From Penicillium oxalicum (taxonomy: Eukaryota; Ascomycota; Eurotiomycetes; Eurotiales; Aspergillaceae): a DNA stretch of 64,000 bases. Of this stretch, positions 10,454 to 22,773 are shown piece after piece (the first letter of the stretch is position 1; each line of letters starts with the position of its first letter). Under the pieces are notes generated by a model. It was not told the DNA's origin, searched no databases, and worked only from the letters and a program-made list of their open reading frames with translations. Where the stretch lies: positions 2,728,001-2,792,000 of the forward strand of contig NC_064651.1 in assembly GCF_001723175.1 (NCBI RefSeq). The letters run 5' to 3'. The translations under genes and the position numbers were made by a program.

Positions 10454-12500
10454 ATGGCACCGAAGCCCGCCCCTTCTTCTCGAGCGTGGGATGCGCTCAC
10501 GCCGTCACTCTCACAATGGACCCTGGAGGCCGTGGCCTCTATGGGATTTACACGCATGACTCCGGTCCAGGCCTCGGCCATTCCTCTGTTTATGGCGCAT
10601 AAAGACGTCGTCGTCGAAGCAGTCACTGGCAGTGGTAAAACACTGTCATTTCTCATTCCTGTTGTGGAAAAGCTTTTGCGCGTGGAAGAACCGATCAAGA
10701 AGCATCACATTGGGGCCATTATCATCTCCCCGACGAGGTTCGTCGTTCATATCGACAGAGTATCGCATGCCTGGCTGTGCTAACCAACCTTTCTGCAGAG
10801 AACTTGCGACCCAAATTCACCAGGTGCTTTTGTCGCTACTTGAATTCCATCCCCCTTCCGCCGCAGCGATCCATCCCCCCGAAGGCGCTGCGCCGCGGTC
10901 AAAGTCCTCCTCCTCGGTCTTGAAAGTCGTCCCACAACTCCTACTGGGCGGATCTACGTCTCCGGCGGAAGACCTGAGCACTTTCCTCAAGAAGTCTCCG
11001 AACGTGCTCGTCTCTACGCCCGGACGACTGTTGGAATTGCTCTCCTCGCCTCACGTTCACTGCGCGCAGTCCTCCTTTGAGATGTTGGTGTTGGATGAAG
11101 CCGACCGTTTGCTGGATCTTGGCTTCAAAGATGACTTGCAGAGGATATTGCGGCATCTACCCAAGCAGCGCAGGACTGGTCTTTTCAGCGCCAGTATCAG
11201 TGAAGCTGTGGACCAGATCGTTCGCGTGGGTCTACGCAATCCCGTCAAGGTTGCCGTCAAGGTCAAGGGTGGCGCCGGCGCAGAAGATAAGCGGACTCCT
11301 GCTAGGTACAAAATTCCCCCGATCTTTTGAACCACTTTAATGATTGTCAATCATGCTGATCATCATCATAGTCTGCAAATGACATACTTGACGACTCCTC
11401 CGGCACACAAATTCTCCGTCTTGAAACAGATCCTCTCCACAGTTCAACCTACCCCACAAAAAACCATCTTCTTCGTCTCCACCTGCTCGAGCGTAGACTA
11501 CCTTGCCCTTCTACTACCGATCATTCTTGGGACCAAATACACTCTGGTCCCTCTGCATGGAAAGCATCCTGCCAACGCTCGCCAAAAGAACTTTACCCGA
11601 TTTACGACTGCGACCACCCCCGCTATTCTCCTCACCACCGATGTTGCTTCCCGTGGACTCGATATCCCCTCTGTGGATCTAGTCGTGCAAATTGATCCTC
11701 CCTCGGATCCCAAGACTTTCATTCATCGATGCGGACGGGCCGGACGTGCCGGACGCCGAGGTCTCAGTATTGTTCTTCTTCATCCGGGGCGTGAGGAGGA
11801 TTACGTTTCCTTCCTGGAGGTGCGGAAAACCCCGGTCACCCCCTACAGCCTGCCGGGCTCCTCGGGGGATGAAGAAGCGGCTGCTGCGACGCAAAAGGTG
11901 CGGACTGCTATGCTGAAGGACCGGGCTCTTCACGACAAAGGCCAGAAGGCCTTTGTCAGTTGGCTCCGAAGCTACAGCAAACATCAAGCGGCCAGTATCT
12001 TTCGCGTGGCTGACCTCGACTGGGAAGCGCTGGGAAAAGCGTGGGGTCTTCTCAAACTCCCCAAAATGCCCGAACTGCGCAATTTTACCGGCGACAAAAC
12101 CCTGGGCGTGAGCCTGGACTGGGATAACTATGCCTACAAGGACAAGCAACGAGAGAAACGACGCAAAGAGGCCATGGAAGAAGCCACCCACGGCGACACG
12201 CAGGAGCCAGAGGACTCTCGAAAGCGGCGAGCCACCGAAAACTCTGCCTGGAGCCACAATGCCGAGAACCGTGAGAAGAGACTGAAGCGCAAGGAGCTCA
12301 AGAAAGCGCGAAAGGAACAAGAACGATGGGAGCAGCTGCCTGAGGAAGAGAAGCAGAAAGCTCTCGAAACGAAACGGATGGTGGAGGAATTGCGCCAGAA
12401 GCATGAACGGGAGTACCGTGCTCGGCAGGCCGAACAGGCGTCCGCCTCGAAAACTTCAAAACCCCATGGCAAAGATGATGAATTCCAAGGCTTTGATTAG
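10454..12500 (+). CDS. SPB4: ATP-dependent rRNA helicase Spb4 (DEAD-box)
   Basis: Three exons, 10454-10737, 10799-11305 and 11372-12500, encode 639 residues, the usual Spb4 length. Helicase motifs run in order: Q motif [12 protein letters not shown], Walker A VTGSGKT, motif Ia split by intron 1 (PTR|ELATQI), [12 protein letters not shown] box VLDEADR, motif III as SAS instead of the usual SAT, then the second RecA lobe with [16 protein letters not shown] and [11 protein letters not shown]. The C-terminal ~170 residues are highly charged and coiled-coil like (Lys/Glu/Arg rich). That tail, with the large insert after motif Ia, separates Spb4 from other DEAD-box rRNA helicases. By family, it acts in the nucleolus on 27S pre-rRNA during late 60S subunit assembly. 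The first ATG fits the Q-motif spacing. Both introns are short and phase-consistent. Confidence 0.95.
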
Positions 12501-14169
12501 CCGCTTCAGTCGCTGCGATCATTTTCGACTCTATACCAATGACATGATGCGAACCCAATCTTTACTTTTTCTTCGGACTGATTGCAGAATTGAAGATTGC
12601 TCTGCTCTCCTCGTAAGGTCGTAGTCAGGCAAAAGTACGTCGGCCGGAAGTGATCGCTCGGCGCGGCTAGGGTAGTAATCCGGAATGGTCTGCGCTTCCA
12701 AGATCCATTCGTGAATTCCACGAGGCCAGAAGGTAATCTAGATCTTGATCTACAAAAAATGAGAGCCGATCAAATCACCAAGGTAAAATCACGAAATAGG
12801 GGGGTGGTCATGCAACCACGGATCCGTTCTCAGGTAAGCTCGACTCCACGACTGCAAACCAAGGAACCGTTCAGGTACCGTCCAGTTCGGGAATCTCTGC
12901 AGGTCTGCAGGTCTGCACCCCAACTACGGACGGCCGCAACACGCAGATCGGTCACGATCACTTTGATGTTCTCGATCTCGCGCTTGTTTGTTTATCGTGT
13001 TGCCTGGAGACTGGAAAGCCGACTTCTCCGATGGGATTCCGAATATTGTTCTGTCCATCTTTTGCTGAGAGTGCCATTAGAAGCGGGGGCCAAGCTTTGC
13101 CACGGAAGGTCGGTCTATCTGGGCACTTTTGGAAATGGACCGGAGGATCCGGAGCCAAAACCGACCGTTATTGTGTACATGGCACGATACTCTAATCGAT
13201 ACGGTCAATGAGATTGACCATGCAGACCACACGCATTGATTGAGGGACTGAATCCAATAGCAAAGCTCTCTGCCTCGAGCGTCGCTCTATCCAAACTCGC
13301 GGGGCGTCAAGAAGATTGTCACTCCATCAGGCCAGCGGGAACCCCGTGACCTCCGCACGGGGGATTTTCTGGATGGCGACCAACAGGCTGGCATCTAAGC
13401 CTCCCAATTCAATTTTGTCTTGGGAAATAATGCAGAACGATTTCGGAGCTAGTGCAGTGAAGTGAACTGATTGTTATCTGACTCGTGCAGAATGATCTTC
13501 TCTCCTCCTTCCTACTGTAGCTGGTCCTCTTGCCCCTCGGCTCGTTGCCGCCTCGGACGACCGACGGTGGTATCATACACTAATCTCATTGAATGGGAGA
13601 GATACACACCGACAATCATCAGCAACGTTCAAAACCCACCATCTCCCTAGAAAGATGCGCCTCATCTTGAGGCTTGAAACCCATAGACCGTGAGTCGGTC
13701 CGTTCGTCGGGACTGTTCACACCGTACCGACCTACGTCTGCCCTCGTGAGGCGTGACTTGAAGATCCGGATTAATCTCCGAAGGCACTGCTCTTGCGGCG
13801 TGATATGAGTGGAGCATAGATATGCAGCTAGCTGGGCACTAACACTATCGCGTGATAGCGCGCCCTTTAGGGTCCTCGTGCGAGAGAGGATTTGGAGTCG
13901 GATGAGTATGATCACCCCGCTTCAGTAGCGTGGAGATCCAGAATTCTGCTTCTCCATTCCTTCGGGCGTCCTGTTCTTGGCGGACCAACGGCGTGGAGTA
14001 CGACCAGCATGATTACCTCGATTGCGGTCTGACCAGGGGCAGCAGGTCGGAGTCCGAGCCAACAGACTGCGCATATAAAGTGATCACAGCCCCCCTCCCC
14101 GGCCAAGATGCAGCTTTGGAAGAGATCTACCAGGGCCCAAGTCAATATCAGCACCACGGTCGAGTCACG
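12501..14169. other. Intergenic, no gene seen
   Basis: Between SPB4 and the peptidase gene. A 166-codon plus-strand frame (12711-13211) opens without an ATG and lacks a domain. A 172-codon minus-strand frame (13912-14430) lies antisense to peptidase exon 1. A short tandem GCAGGTCT repeat occurs near 12898-12915. The final 200 bases presumably carry the peptidase promoter. Confidence 0.5.
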
Positions 14170-16389
14170 ATGCATTTCTCGATTCGCGTTGCGCTCTCTG
14201 CGCTCTGTGCCTCGGCCGCTCAAGCAGCCATTGCCCCCAAGCCGGTCCCTCCCCCAGCGGTCGATGCCTCCCATGCGATTCAGGGCGCGGCCACCTTTCA
14301 GCAGCTCATTGACCACAAGAACCCAAGCTTGGGAACCTTCTCTCAGCGCTACTGGTGGAGCTCCGAATGGTGGGCTGGCGAGGGCTCTCCGGTACGAGAC
14401 ACCTCTCCTCCCAGGGTCTAGTCCTCGCAAACATACTCATTCGATTCCGTGCTAGGTGATTCTCTTCACTCCCGGTGAAGAAGCTGCAGATCAGTACACG
14501 GGATACCTGACCAACAAGACTCTCACTGGTCGGTATGCCCAGGAAGTCAAGGGTGCCGTGGTGATGATTGAACGTATGAGACTCCTTTTCGCTTCCTCTC
14601 CTCGAGGCTTGCCAAAGTTGGTGCGGGCTGACATGATCTCGAATGACCAGACCGATACTGGGGAGACTCGTCGCCCTACAAAGAGTTGACCACCGAGAAC
14701 CTGCAAGCTCTGACCTTGGAGAACTCGATTGCGGATCTCAACTACTTTGCGCGAAATGTTAAGCTGCCCTTCGATACCAACAGCAGCAGCAACGCCCAGA
14801 ATGCGGTAAGAACTCTCAAGCCACGCCGGCACAATCAAGCAATGCTCTGACCATATGTCTGCGATCAACAGCCCTGGGTCATGAGTGGAGGTTCCTACAG
14901 CGGTGCCCTCGCTGCCTGGACCGAGTCCACTGCCCCCGGAACCTTCTGGGCTTACCACGCATCCAGTGCCCCTGTTGAGGCCATCTATGACTACGTGAGT
15001 GCTCCGACTACACCTCAATGCGGCGGAGACGTGTCTAATATGGCAATTCTTGAAGTGGCAATACTTCTCCCCCGTTCAGCAGGGTATGCCCCAGAACTGC
15101 AGCCGCGATGTGAGCCGGGTCATCGACCACATTGACAAGATCTACCGGTCTGGAAGCGAGAAAAAGATGCAAGAACTGAAGGAGATGTTTGGTCTCGGTG
15201 ACATCGAGCACTTTGACGACTTTGCCAGGTAAGCATGCAGTCAAACGAGGCCTCAAGTTTCGGATGCTTACATATATACGATCCCTAGTGCCCTCGAGAA
15301 CGGACCGTGGTTGTGGCAGTCAAACACTTTCTACACCGGCTACTCTAAATTCTTCCAGTTCTGCGATTACGTCGAGGTAAGTCTCAGGATAAGAACCGAA
15401 TAGGACTCGCGGGACTCGTTCGATCTGACGTTTTGCAATCCGAACAGAACGTGGATAGCGGAAACGGCAAGCTTCCCGGCCACAATGGTGTTGGTTTGAA
15501 GAAGGCACTTGCCGGTTACGCCAAGTGGTTCAAGACTGAGTATCTTCCTGGATGTGAGTTGATGACCTGGCACAAAAAAAACTTTTTTTTGGCTCATCCA
15601 TCGCTAATGACGGCCTCAGCCTGTGCCAATTACGGTTACTGGTCTGACCCCATGACTACCGACTGCTTCAACACCTACAACGCCTCCAGCCCCATCTTCA
15701 CCGACGTCTCTGTGAACAACACTGTGGACCGCCAATGGCAGTGGTTCCTGTGTAACGAGCCCCTCTTCTACTGGCAAGAGTATGTTGTCTCTTCCCTCTT
15801 CTCCCTCTCGCAAACCAATTACCTAGCCCTATCGTGACTCGGCACATATTAACATGATCCGTGCAGTGGTGCCCCCTCCCACGTCGATACTCTAGTTTCC
15901 CGCTCCGTCAATGCCGAGTACTGGCAGCGTCAGTGCTCACTCTACTTCCCTGAAGTCAATGGCTTCACTTTCGGTAGCTCCAAGGGCAAGAAAGCCGATG
16001 CTGTCAACCACAAGACGAAGGGTTGGGATCTGACCGACACAACCCGACTTATCTGGGCCAACGGGTACGACCGCTCCTTCTTTCCCATCTGATTATCCTC
16101 CTTCGATAATTCCAAAAAAAACCGAAAAAGAAAAACAAAAACCACGGCCAATGCTGACATACTCTGCAGAGAATTCGATCCCTGGCGAACCTCCGGCATG
16201 TCCTCCGAATACCGCCCCGGCGGCCCTCTCAAGTCACGCCCCTCTGCCCCATTGAACATCATCCCGGGCGGTTTCCACTGCTCGGACCTGATTCTCAAGA
16301 ACGGTGCTGCGAACGCGGGCGTGCAGAAGGTCATCGATGCTGAAGTGGCTCAGATTAAGACCTGGGTTGCGGAGTATTACAAGAAATGA
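14170..16389 (+). CDS. Secreted serine peptidase, family S28 (prolyl endo/carboxypeptidase type)
   Basis: Ten exons: 14170-14391, 14456-14573, 14651-14805, 14872-14994, 15056-15228, 15289-15376, 15448-15553, 15620-15779, 15867-16064, 16170-16389. They join to 520 residues with every phase consistent. A signal peptide covers about residues 1-19 (ALCASAAQA). The catalytic triad of S28 is visible: Ser173 in GGSYSGALAAW, Asp451 in EFDPW and His484 in GGFHCSD. Family blocks VVMIEHRYWGDSSPY, APVEAIYDYWQYF and RQWQWFLCNEP are all present. Length and motifs match the acid prolyl endopeptidase of Aspergillus, a secreted enzyme that cuts after proline, so that specificity is likely but not proved by sequence. 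Each exon joins within recognised family sequence, so the model is firm. It runs convergent with YEN1. Confidence 0.95.
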
Positions 16390-17004
16390 TGAACATGAAA
16401 GGAAAATGAAAAGGAAAATTCGACCAAGAGGATACATGAGCCATGAATGCACCGTCTCTCTTTGTTTTCCACCCCTCGTGTATGATGATCATCCGAGTCA
16501 ACTTCACTGTCCGGATATTTGGGGGGAAGAGAAAAAGAAATTGGCGGGAGGTCTAATATTACGGGTCACAATGCACGAGGAATTTTACTGAAATGGTATT
16601 TGTTGACCTCAATTTTTGAACTTATCTGTAGACAATTGGATACATAGGTAATCTACGCATGATCGTGTACATAGACAACCACCAGAGGGCCTTTGCGATC
16701 CAGCATCGATAGCTCACGACCACTCGTGATCTTTCTCATATGTATGGCTTTGATTGTCCATTCGTTCAACATGACTTGAAGAAGATGAGAATCTAGACCA
16801 TGTTGACGACCTAAAAGGTGGAGAAAATCTTCAACTTAGCCGCAGATATAATAATGCATACACACACGCCGTTTGATGCTTGGCAAATCGCTCATGTTCC
16901 CTTTTGGAAACGCCGCGTCATGGTTAAAAAATGCTAATCGTAGGTTTCAAAAAAAAAAAACGCCAATTGAAATAAAAGAAGAAGGCTGGTGTGGGCCGAC
17001 TTTT
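16390..17004. other. Convergent intergenic region, peptidase and YEN1 3' ends
   Basis: 615 bp between two stop codons, presumably both 3' untranslated regions. A/T-rich patches and an A-run near 16949-16959 are seen. No gene is supported. Confidence 0.6.
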
Positions 17005-19759
17005 TCAAGTCAGGTCTACTATGCAAACGTGAGCAAAGCGCTTCTTTTGAGTGGTCCCGGCGCGCAAAGCAGACTGTGATGAGATATCCCTCGTCACGGC
17101 TGCGGAATCTGGATCGATTTCCCAGAATCCATTGAGTGCTACAACATTTTCGACGTAGTCTCTTTTCGATCCAAGTGTGGATTGAGATTTTTTGGCATCT
17201 GGAGTGACCTCGGACGGTCCGGTTTGGGTGTTGCGACAATACCCGTTCGGTCTCGAAGCGGATGGCGTGATCTCTTCCTTCCGCTTAACAGTCTCATCCA
17301 TGGCCGATGAAAGTGACTTCAAAGCGCTAGCCTGTCTGAATGGCCGATTACGGTCCAAGTGTCGCTTCTGTGATTTCGAATCGGGAGAGCAGCCGAGGGT
17401 CGAGTCACGAGTGTATTTTCCATCGTGCACTTCTGATAGTGACAAGGCTTGGATGGAATGTTGGAGGTGATCAACATTCAAAAAAGCCCGTTTCCTCTCA
17501 GATGTCACACAAGAGGCGGTCTGAGCCTTGGATTTGGACTTTATGGATGAGCAGGTAAATTCTTCTGCCGTGGCCCCTCCACTGGTTGAAGCTCGGGACT
17601 CTGAAACCGACTTGGAGCCATTTGTGGACAACCTCGCCGTGTCTACGAAGCCTTGACATTCGATTGAGGATCCCGCACGTGGCGAAGTACGTGAGCCATC
17701 GAGCTTAACTGAACCGCCTGCGGTTGCTCCGACTCCTACTCGAGTCGTCGTTTGTGATTCTTGGGGTGTTGGGTTGCGCTTCACTCTTGATGCTCGTGAT
17801 TTAGTAGTTAGCGAGGAGAAGTGGCTAGCCAGCGCGTCCACGCCGCAAGAAGAGTGAAGCATATGGACCGAGTTTTCTTGTTGGGGGTACGTACTCGGCG
17901 TAATGGAACCGTCTTCAAGGTCAACGAATACGGCAGACGAGGAGGATTCGCGAGAAAAGGCTGCCTGTTCCTTTGCGGATACACTTTCCAGCATCATGGA
18001 CTTTTTGGAAGTGAAAAGTTCGGATCTCTCCTTGGTGAGCGTGCCGTATTTCAGAATACTCCCGCGTTTCATCGCCGGGTCGATGACGCCCTTCTTCTTC
18101 AGGGCTGGTTTACGGCTTGACGACTTTTTGGGAGCGGCGGCCTTTCGAGCCTTCTCGGCTTGCTCAGCCTCCCATCTTTGAACGACGGCGGGAAGTCCGA
18201 GCCTGACCACAGACTCTAGCACCCAAATCTTCTGAACGTCGTACACATCGTAACGCTTGGTCGCTCTTGGCTTTGCGGTTGTGGCTGATTGCGCATTGTC
18301 CGCAGCAGGCTCTGCTTCGTCCTCCTCGCCCTCCGCTTGATCCAGGTCCTGCGCAGAGCTTGCTACAGGTATAGACGGGGGAGGATTGGGCTCTTCGGCC
18401 ATCAAATCGAGACCGACCACGTCGATGGGGAGCATATCAACTTGAAATTCAGTCATTCCATCGGTGCCGAAGCTGGCACGGGTTTTATAGACTTTTTGAA
18501 GCCACGTGATATCGCATTTGGGCGCAAGTGAGCAAGGTAGATGAGCCTTGACTGGTCTCTGGCGGCGAAGCCTGTACGACACTAGGGGCTCTGCCAGATT
18601 CTTAATAACCTTCCTAGCACCTGATCGGTACTTCCAATCCAAGTTCTCAGCAGCAAAGCTTCGAATTGCGAGTGGATCGATCTCGAGATCCCATGCGTGC
18701 TTCAGCCGATCTCGTAGAATAGCCATTTCTTCCTCACTGGAGACTTTGGGCCTCGCGTAGTATTCTAGGATAGCAGGATCGGGGAAAGTATCTGGGATGC
18801 GAACCGCGGGGTGTTTTCTTGCAAAATACCCACTCTCGTTGGACTCCAGTTCGTGCTGAAGTCGTTCTCGCCACTCCCCGAGCTCAGCCTCAAAGCTTGG
18901 TGAACCAGAAGCGACCATCTGAAGGAGGTCCTCGCCGAATCCAGCTTTGGCAATCTCCGCAGACGTACCTGGACCGCATTTCTCCACGCCCGAAGGCAAA
19001 TAATCGCCTCCGCTGAGCATAGCGAAGAGGATCATGCCCGCTCTGTCAAGAGGCACGTTCGATACATATCCCTGACAGTCTGAATAGTAACAGGTCACAT
19101 GGGTAGCTCCGGATGACCCGCTACCGCTTTCGTTTGAAAAATTCATCATGGTGAACGTCGAGCCAAACATCAAGGCATCTACATCGTTGCTAATCACAGC
19201 GTCAACGATGCCTGCCTGCTGTAGCCGGGCGCATTCTGCCTCTGCCTCTCCCGGGGCCTCATGCCATGGGAATCTGAAGCGCTCGATAAGATCTTTCGAA
19301 CGCTGAATGATCGGCAAATTCCCGGACCCGCGCGAAACTGCCTTCCCCCGTTTGAAGGGTGGTTTGTGACGGCCATCGTAGACGAAGAGCGGGTGGATCG
19401 GAAGAGCGAGAATTTTCAATAAACGAAAATAGAGGGTGCGCAATTCGGGATTTTTGCCGCCGCGCGAAGCTTGGACCTGGAAGAGCCAGATGGAAATGTC
19501 GACGGCAATTCGAATTGGTCTTGCATTGCGTTCCAAATGCGACCCAGCCAACTTGGCCAAGGAGACCCGCTCCCCGACACCAATGGCATTGATGAGCCTG
19601 CACGGATTAGCCAAACATGATTCAGAATAGAAGATTTCATATGGAGACCGGATTATGGCTGCTGGCTGTTTCCAGCGCCGAGATCACAGCTGGTCATGGT
19701 CATGTCGTTTTGGATTGACCAGATGAGTCGCAAATAGATACGTACCCTGGAATACCCAT
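17005..19759 (-). CDS. YEN1: Holliday junction 5' flap endonuclease Yen1/GEN1 (XPG family)
   Basis: Two exons on the minus strand: a 14-nt first exon (19759-19746, encoding MGIP plus two bases) and 19597-17005, giving 868 residues. Joining them restores the invariant XPG start MGIPGLINAIG, which decides this unusual microexon. The N-domain has AVDISIWLFQ, the I-domain has EAPGEAEAECARLQ and VISNDVDALMFG with the metal-binding acids, and a helix-turn region follows (GGDYLPSGVEKCG). A chromodomain-like segment and a long disordered, Ser/Lys-rich tail of ~400 residues follow, with many Ser-Pro sites as expected for a protein under Cdk control. By family, it resolves Holliday junctions and other branched DNA in the nucleus. 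GEN1/Yen1 rather than Rad2 or Fen1 is chosen because the spacer between N and I domains is short and no PIP-box end is seen. Confidence 0.9.
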
Positions 19760-20522
19760 GGATATCTGATTGGGCTTGGGCAAGCCACTGAGCAATTCTG
19801 AAGCATGGACAGGGCCATCCAGGGCTCAGAGAAACTGTTGCGGGTGTGGAGCTTGGATCGGAGAGTAAACAAACCCTCCAAGTCGGTGGACGATCACGAG
19901 CCGCCGAGCACCTTCTCCGATTCGGCATTCTGCCCAGTGAGCTTTCACCGCTTCCTCCCCTTCAGTAGCCTGGCATTCATCACTTGCTTCATTTTAAACA
20001 CAGTTCTACACAGGCTCACTCACTTGACTTGCTGCAAGTTGATGACAACGTTTGCAATTTGCATATCCATTGATTGATTTATGAGCTTGAGAGAGCCTGA
20101 CACAAATACCTTGGTCTCTTTTTGAAGGGACCGTCTAGACCAAGTTCCAGTAGTATACTAAACTCTAGTAAGTATACACTGCAGGCTTGTAGTTGGGAGC
20201 TCACACGAACGGCCCGAAGAAGGATCCGTCCCTGGAGGCTCCACCGCGCTCGTGCCGCAAGAAGCTCCGCAACATCTCAAACGAATCTACCTTTCACGAG
20301 TTGATTTCAGCGCTATGACAGTCTGCTCACGGTAGACCGCTCAATGCAAGGCAGCTCTTCGAACATCGCATGGCGGGTTGCCAATGACTGATTAGCGACC
20401 ACAACATTTGTTTGTTTTCGGAGAACCCAAAAAGAGAGATCGTCTAATTCACCGGGAAAGGAGCTTGCGGCGTAGGCGCGCAGGTTACGTAGCTCCAATC
20501 GACGAGCGAGAACAGGATCATC
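19760..20522. promoter_or_regulatory. Shared divergent promoter region, YEN1 / ARP10
   Basis: 763 bp between the two starts. A CCAAT box on the plus strand near 20380 lies about 145 bp before the ARP10 ATG, a normal distance for fungal HAP-complex sites. Short repeats of TAGTATAC/AGTATACA type occur near 20150-20180. No other signal is claimed. Confidence 0.45.
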
Positions 20523-22124
20523 ATGTCAGTCTCATCAAGCTTGCGATCCTCGCAGACAGTTCGGCCGTCTTCGCCTCACACCCCTCAGCAGCCACCTGCC
20601 CGATCGGCCAATACTTCCTTCGCAAGCACGACGTCTGCTGGCTCATCATTTCGGAACGAGGAGGATGCGATCATCTTTGAAATAGGTGCAAGATGGCTAC
20701 GAGCGGGGTTCGAGGGAAGTGGGACACCCACCTGTACCGTGAGTTTCGGCCCCGAGGAGTCGCGAAGAGTAGGAGACTATCGCGGTTGGATTGCAGGCGC
20801 CGTGGAGACGGGACTTCTGGCGCAACCTGTCGACGCCGAGGATTGGGTGCGGGACTACGAGATATGGCGGCCGAACCTTCGGGATGTGGATTTGGACCTG
20901 CTGGAAGACAAGATTGAGCGACTCTTCCGCGAAACGTACAACAAATACCTTCTCACAGACGCTGGCTCGTCTCGGCTGGTTCTTACTCTTCCTTCACTCA
21001 TGCCGCATCCGCTGCTTTCATCGCTTCTATCTACGCTATTCAACCGCTGGCGGTTTCCTACCATCACCTTGCTTCCCAGTGCAGCCATGTCGGCAACCGC
21101 TGCGGGGCTGCGGTCTGCCTTGGTGATCGACCTCGGATGGGCAGAGACTACAGTGACCGGACTCTATGAGTACAGGGAAATCACGGCCAAACGAAGTGTC
21201 CGGGCGATGAAATGCCTGCAACAAGAGATGGGCCGCTGCCTGACTCGTCTAGCATCCGAGGAATCGCCTCATCAAAGCAACAGCGGGGACATCTCGGTGG
21301 GATTCGCCTATTGCGAAGAGATCCTCACGCGATTTGCTTGGTGCAGGCCGCATACAGGAGCAGAAGACGACGCAGTGCGTGAAACACGACTAGTGTCGAT
21401 CCCATCCCCCATGAACCCCGGGGAAGAGTTTTTAGAAGTGCCCTTTTCCCGCCTTGCCGACCCCGTGGATACGGTGCTCTTTGCAAAGGACATGGCGGAA
21501 ACGGATTTGGACGATGAGGAAAAGCCGATTCCGCTGCTTGTTTACCATACTCTTCTGGCCTTGCCGCCTGACGCACGCGGGATCTGCATGTCGCGTATTG
21601 TCTTCGTTGGCGGCGGATCTCGTATCCCAGGCGTGCGAAGGAGAGTTCTCCAGGAGCTGAATTTGCTTATCAAGCAGCATGGATGGAGTCCGGTTCGGGG
21701 TAAAGCTCTTGAACGACAACGGGAACGATTGGAGAAGCTACGGATATCACCTCGAACGAGTCCACAGCCACAGATGCCGCCAGCTGATCCGCCCGAAGAA
21801 GATGCTTCGGATCCCCCAAAGCCGCACCCATCGCAAGAGGAGCCCGAGATCGACTTTGTAGAGCAGAAGCTCCGCCGACAGAACAAAGAAACACATGTAC
21901 CAGTTCACGGAATCGTGAGAGAGATTGAGTCTCTGGGGGCCTGGGCCGGTGCCAGCCTGGTGACCAGCCTGAAATTGCGAGGGATGGTCGAGATTGAGCG
22001 AGAAAAGTTCCTGCAGCACGGACTCGCTGGCGCCAGTCGCGAATCTGAACCCGTCGTTCCTGATCGTCGATCCGGCTTGAAGGCGGGAGATCGATCTAGT
22101 TGGACACTGGCCGGTTGGGCGTGA
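20523..22124 (+). CDS. ARP10: Actin-related protein Arp10 (dynactin pointed-end subunit)
   Basis: Single-exon gene, 533 residues. After a ~45-residue Ser/Thr/Pro-rich lead, the actin fold begins with AIIFEIGARWLRAGFEG, the diverged phosphate-1 loop of Arp10-type proteins. It continues with SSRLVLTLPSLMPHP, the second nucleotide loop ALVIDLGWAETTVTGLYE and the late adenosine motif RIVFVGGGSRIPGVRRRVLQE. Nucleotide-binding residues are diverged, as expected for Arp10/Arp11 rather than actin. A charged Pro/Asp/Glu-rich insert (about residues 400-450) interrupts the C-terminal region. By family (Neurospora ro-7, vertebrate ACTR10), it caps the pointed end of the Arp1 filament in dynactin, and so supports dynein-driven nuclear migration in hyphae. 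The assignment rests on the family pattern and length. Confidence 0.88.
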   Translation: MSVSSSLRSSQTVRPSSPHTPQQPPARSANTSFASTTSAGSSFRNEEDAIIFEIGARWLRAGFEGSGTPTCTVSFGPEESRRVGDYRGWIAGAVETGLLAQPVDAEDWVRDYEIWRPNLRDVDLDLLEDKIERLFRETYNKYLLTDAGSSRLVLTLPSLMPHPLLSSLLSTLFNRWRFPTITLLPSAAMSATAAGLRSALVIDLGWAETTVTGLYEYREITAKRSVRAMKCLQQEMGRCLTRLASEESPHQSNSGDISVGFAYCEEILTRFAWCRPHTGAEDDAVRETRLVSIPSPMNPGEEFLEVPFSRLADPVDTVLFAKDMAETDLDDEEKPIPLLVYHTLLALPPDARGICMSRIVFVGGGSRIPGVRRRVLQELNLLIKQHGWSPVRGKALERQRERLEKLRISPRTSPQPQMPPADPPEEDASDPPKPHPSQEEPEIDFVEQKLRRQNKETHVPVHGIVREIESLGAWAGASLVTSLKLRGMVEIEREKFLQHGLAGASRESEPVVPDRRSGLKAGDRSSWTLAGWA

Positions 22125-22773
22125 TGATTGTACTTGATAGACCAGCGAATATGTGCTTGAAAAGATACCCCCATTTTACGTGGAATGAGTCGCTTCTGTA
22201 CAGACTTGCCATCTTCTGCAAGAGCAGCTCGCCCTACTAGTTTAAGATCAAGATTGAAATTACGCCAGTGACTCTTGTGAGACGGCCACGGTCAGCTTAA
22301 TTCGAGGCTGACTGTGGACTGTCAAGGAATTCGTAATTTCTCCAAGTATGCAAAAGAATAGTGAGGCAGCTTTGACAAGCTGCACCGCGCAGTGTGCCAG
22401 GGCACGTCTGATAGTGTCTGATCCTTGACACATATAGTTTCCACAGATGGCCAGTACGACAGCAACACCATGAACCCTCATACAACAGAGGAGCTTTCCC
22501 CGGTAATCGGCAAGACGCTTCCATGTGGCAAAGGCTTCGGCTGAAATTGTGGGGATCCGAGGGACCAGCGTGTGCGGGGAAAAGCTTGGACATGAATAGC
22601 TAGAAGATGACCAGGGGTATTTACAACCAGTCGATCCAGTCGAAAGAGGTCTTTTCAATCTATATCAAAGCTATACTTGAACAAAGACAGAGAGAAAAAG
22701 AAGGAAAGTCAAGTCAAAAACTCGATTACATTGAGTCACTTTTCCACTTCACGACATCCCAACCTAGATCAAT
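22125..22773. other. Intergenic, ARP10 3' end to the enoyl-CoA isomerase start
   Basis: No gene is seen. A 132-codon minus-strand frame (22260-22658) has no domain. The part next to 22774 is the likely promoter and leader of the next gene. Confidence 0.5.

Noticed and set aside
12711..13211. 166-codon plus-strand frame
   Set aside because: Begins at GTG, no ATG near, no domain or splice context.
13912..14430. 172-codon minus-strand frame
   Set aside because: Antisense to the first exon of the S28 peptidase, with no features of its own.
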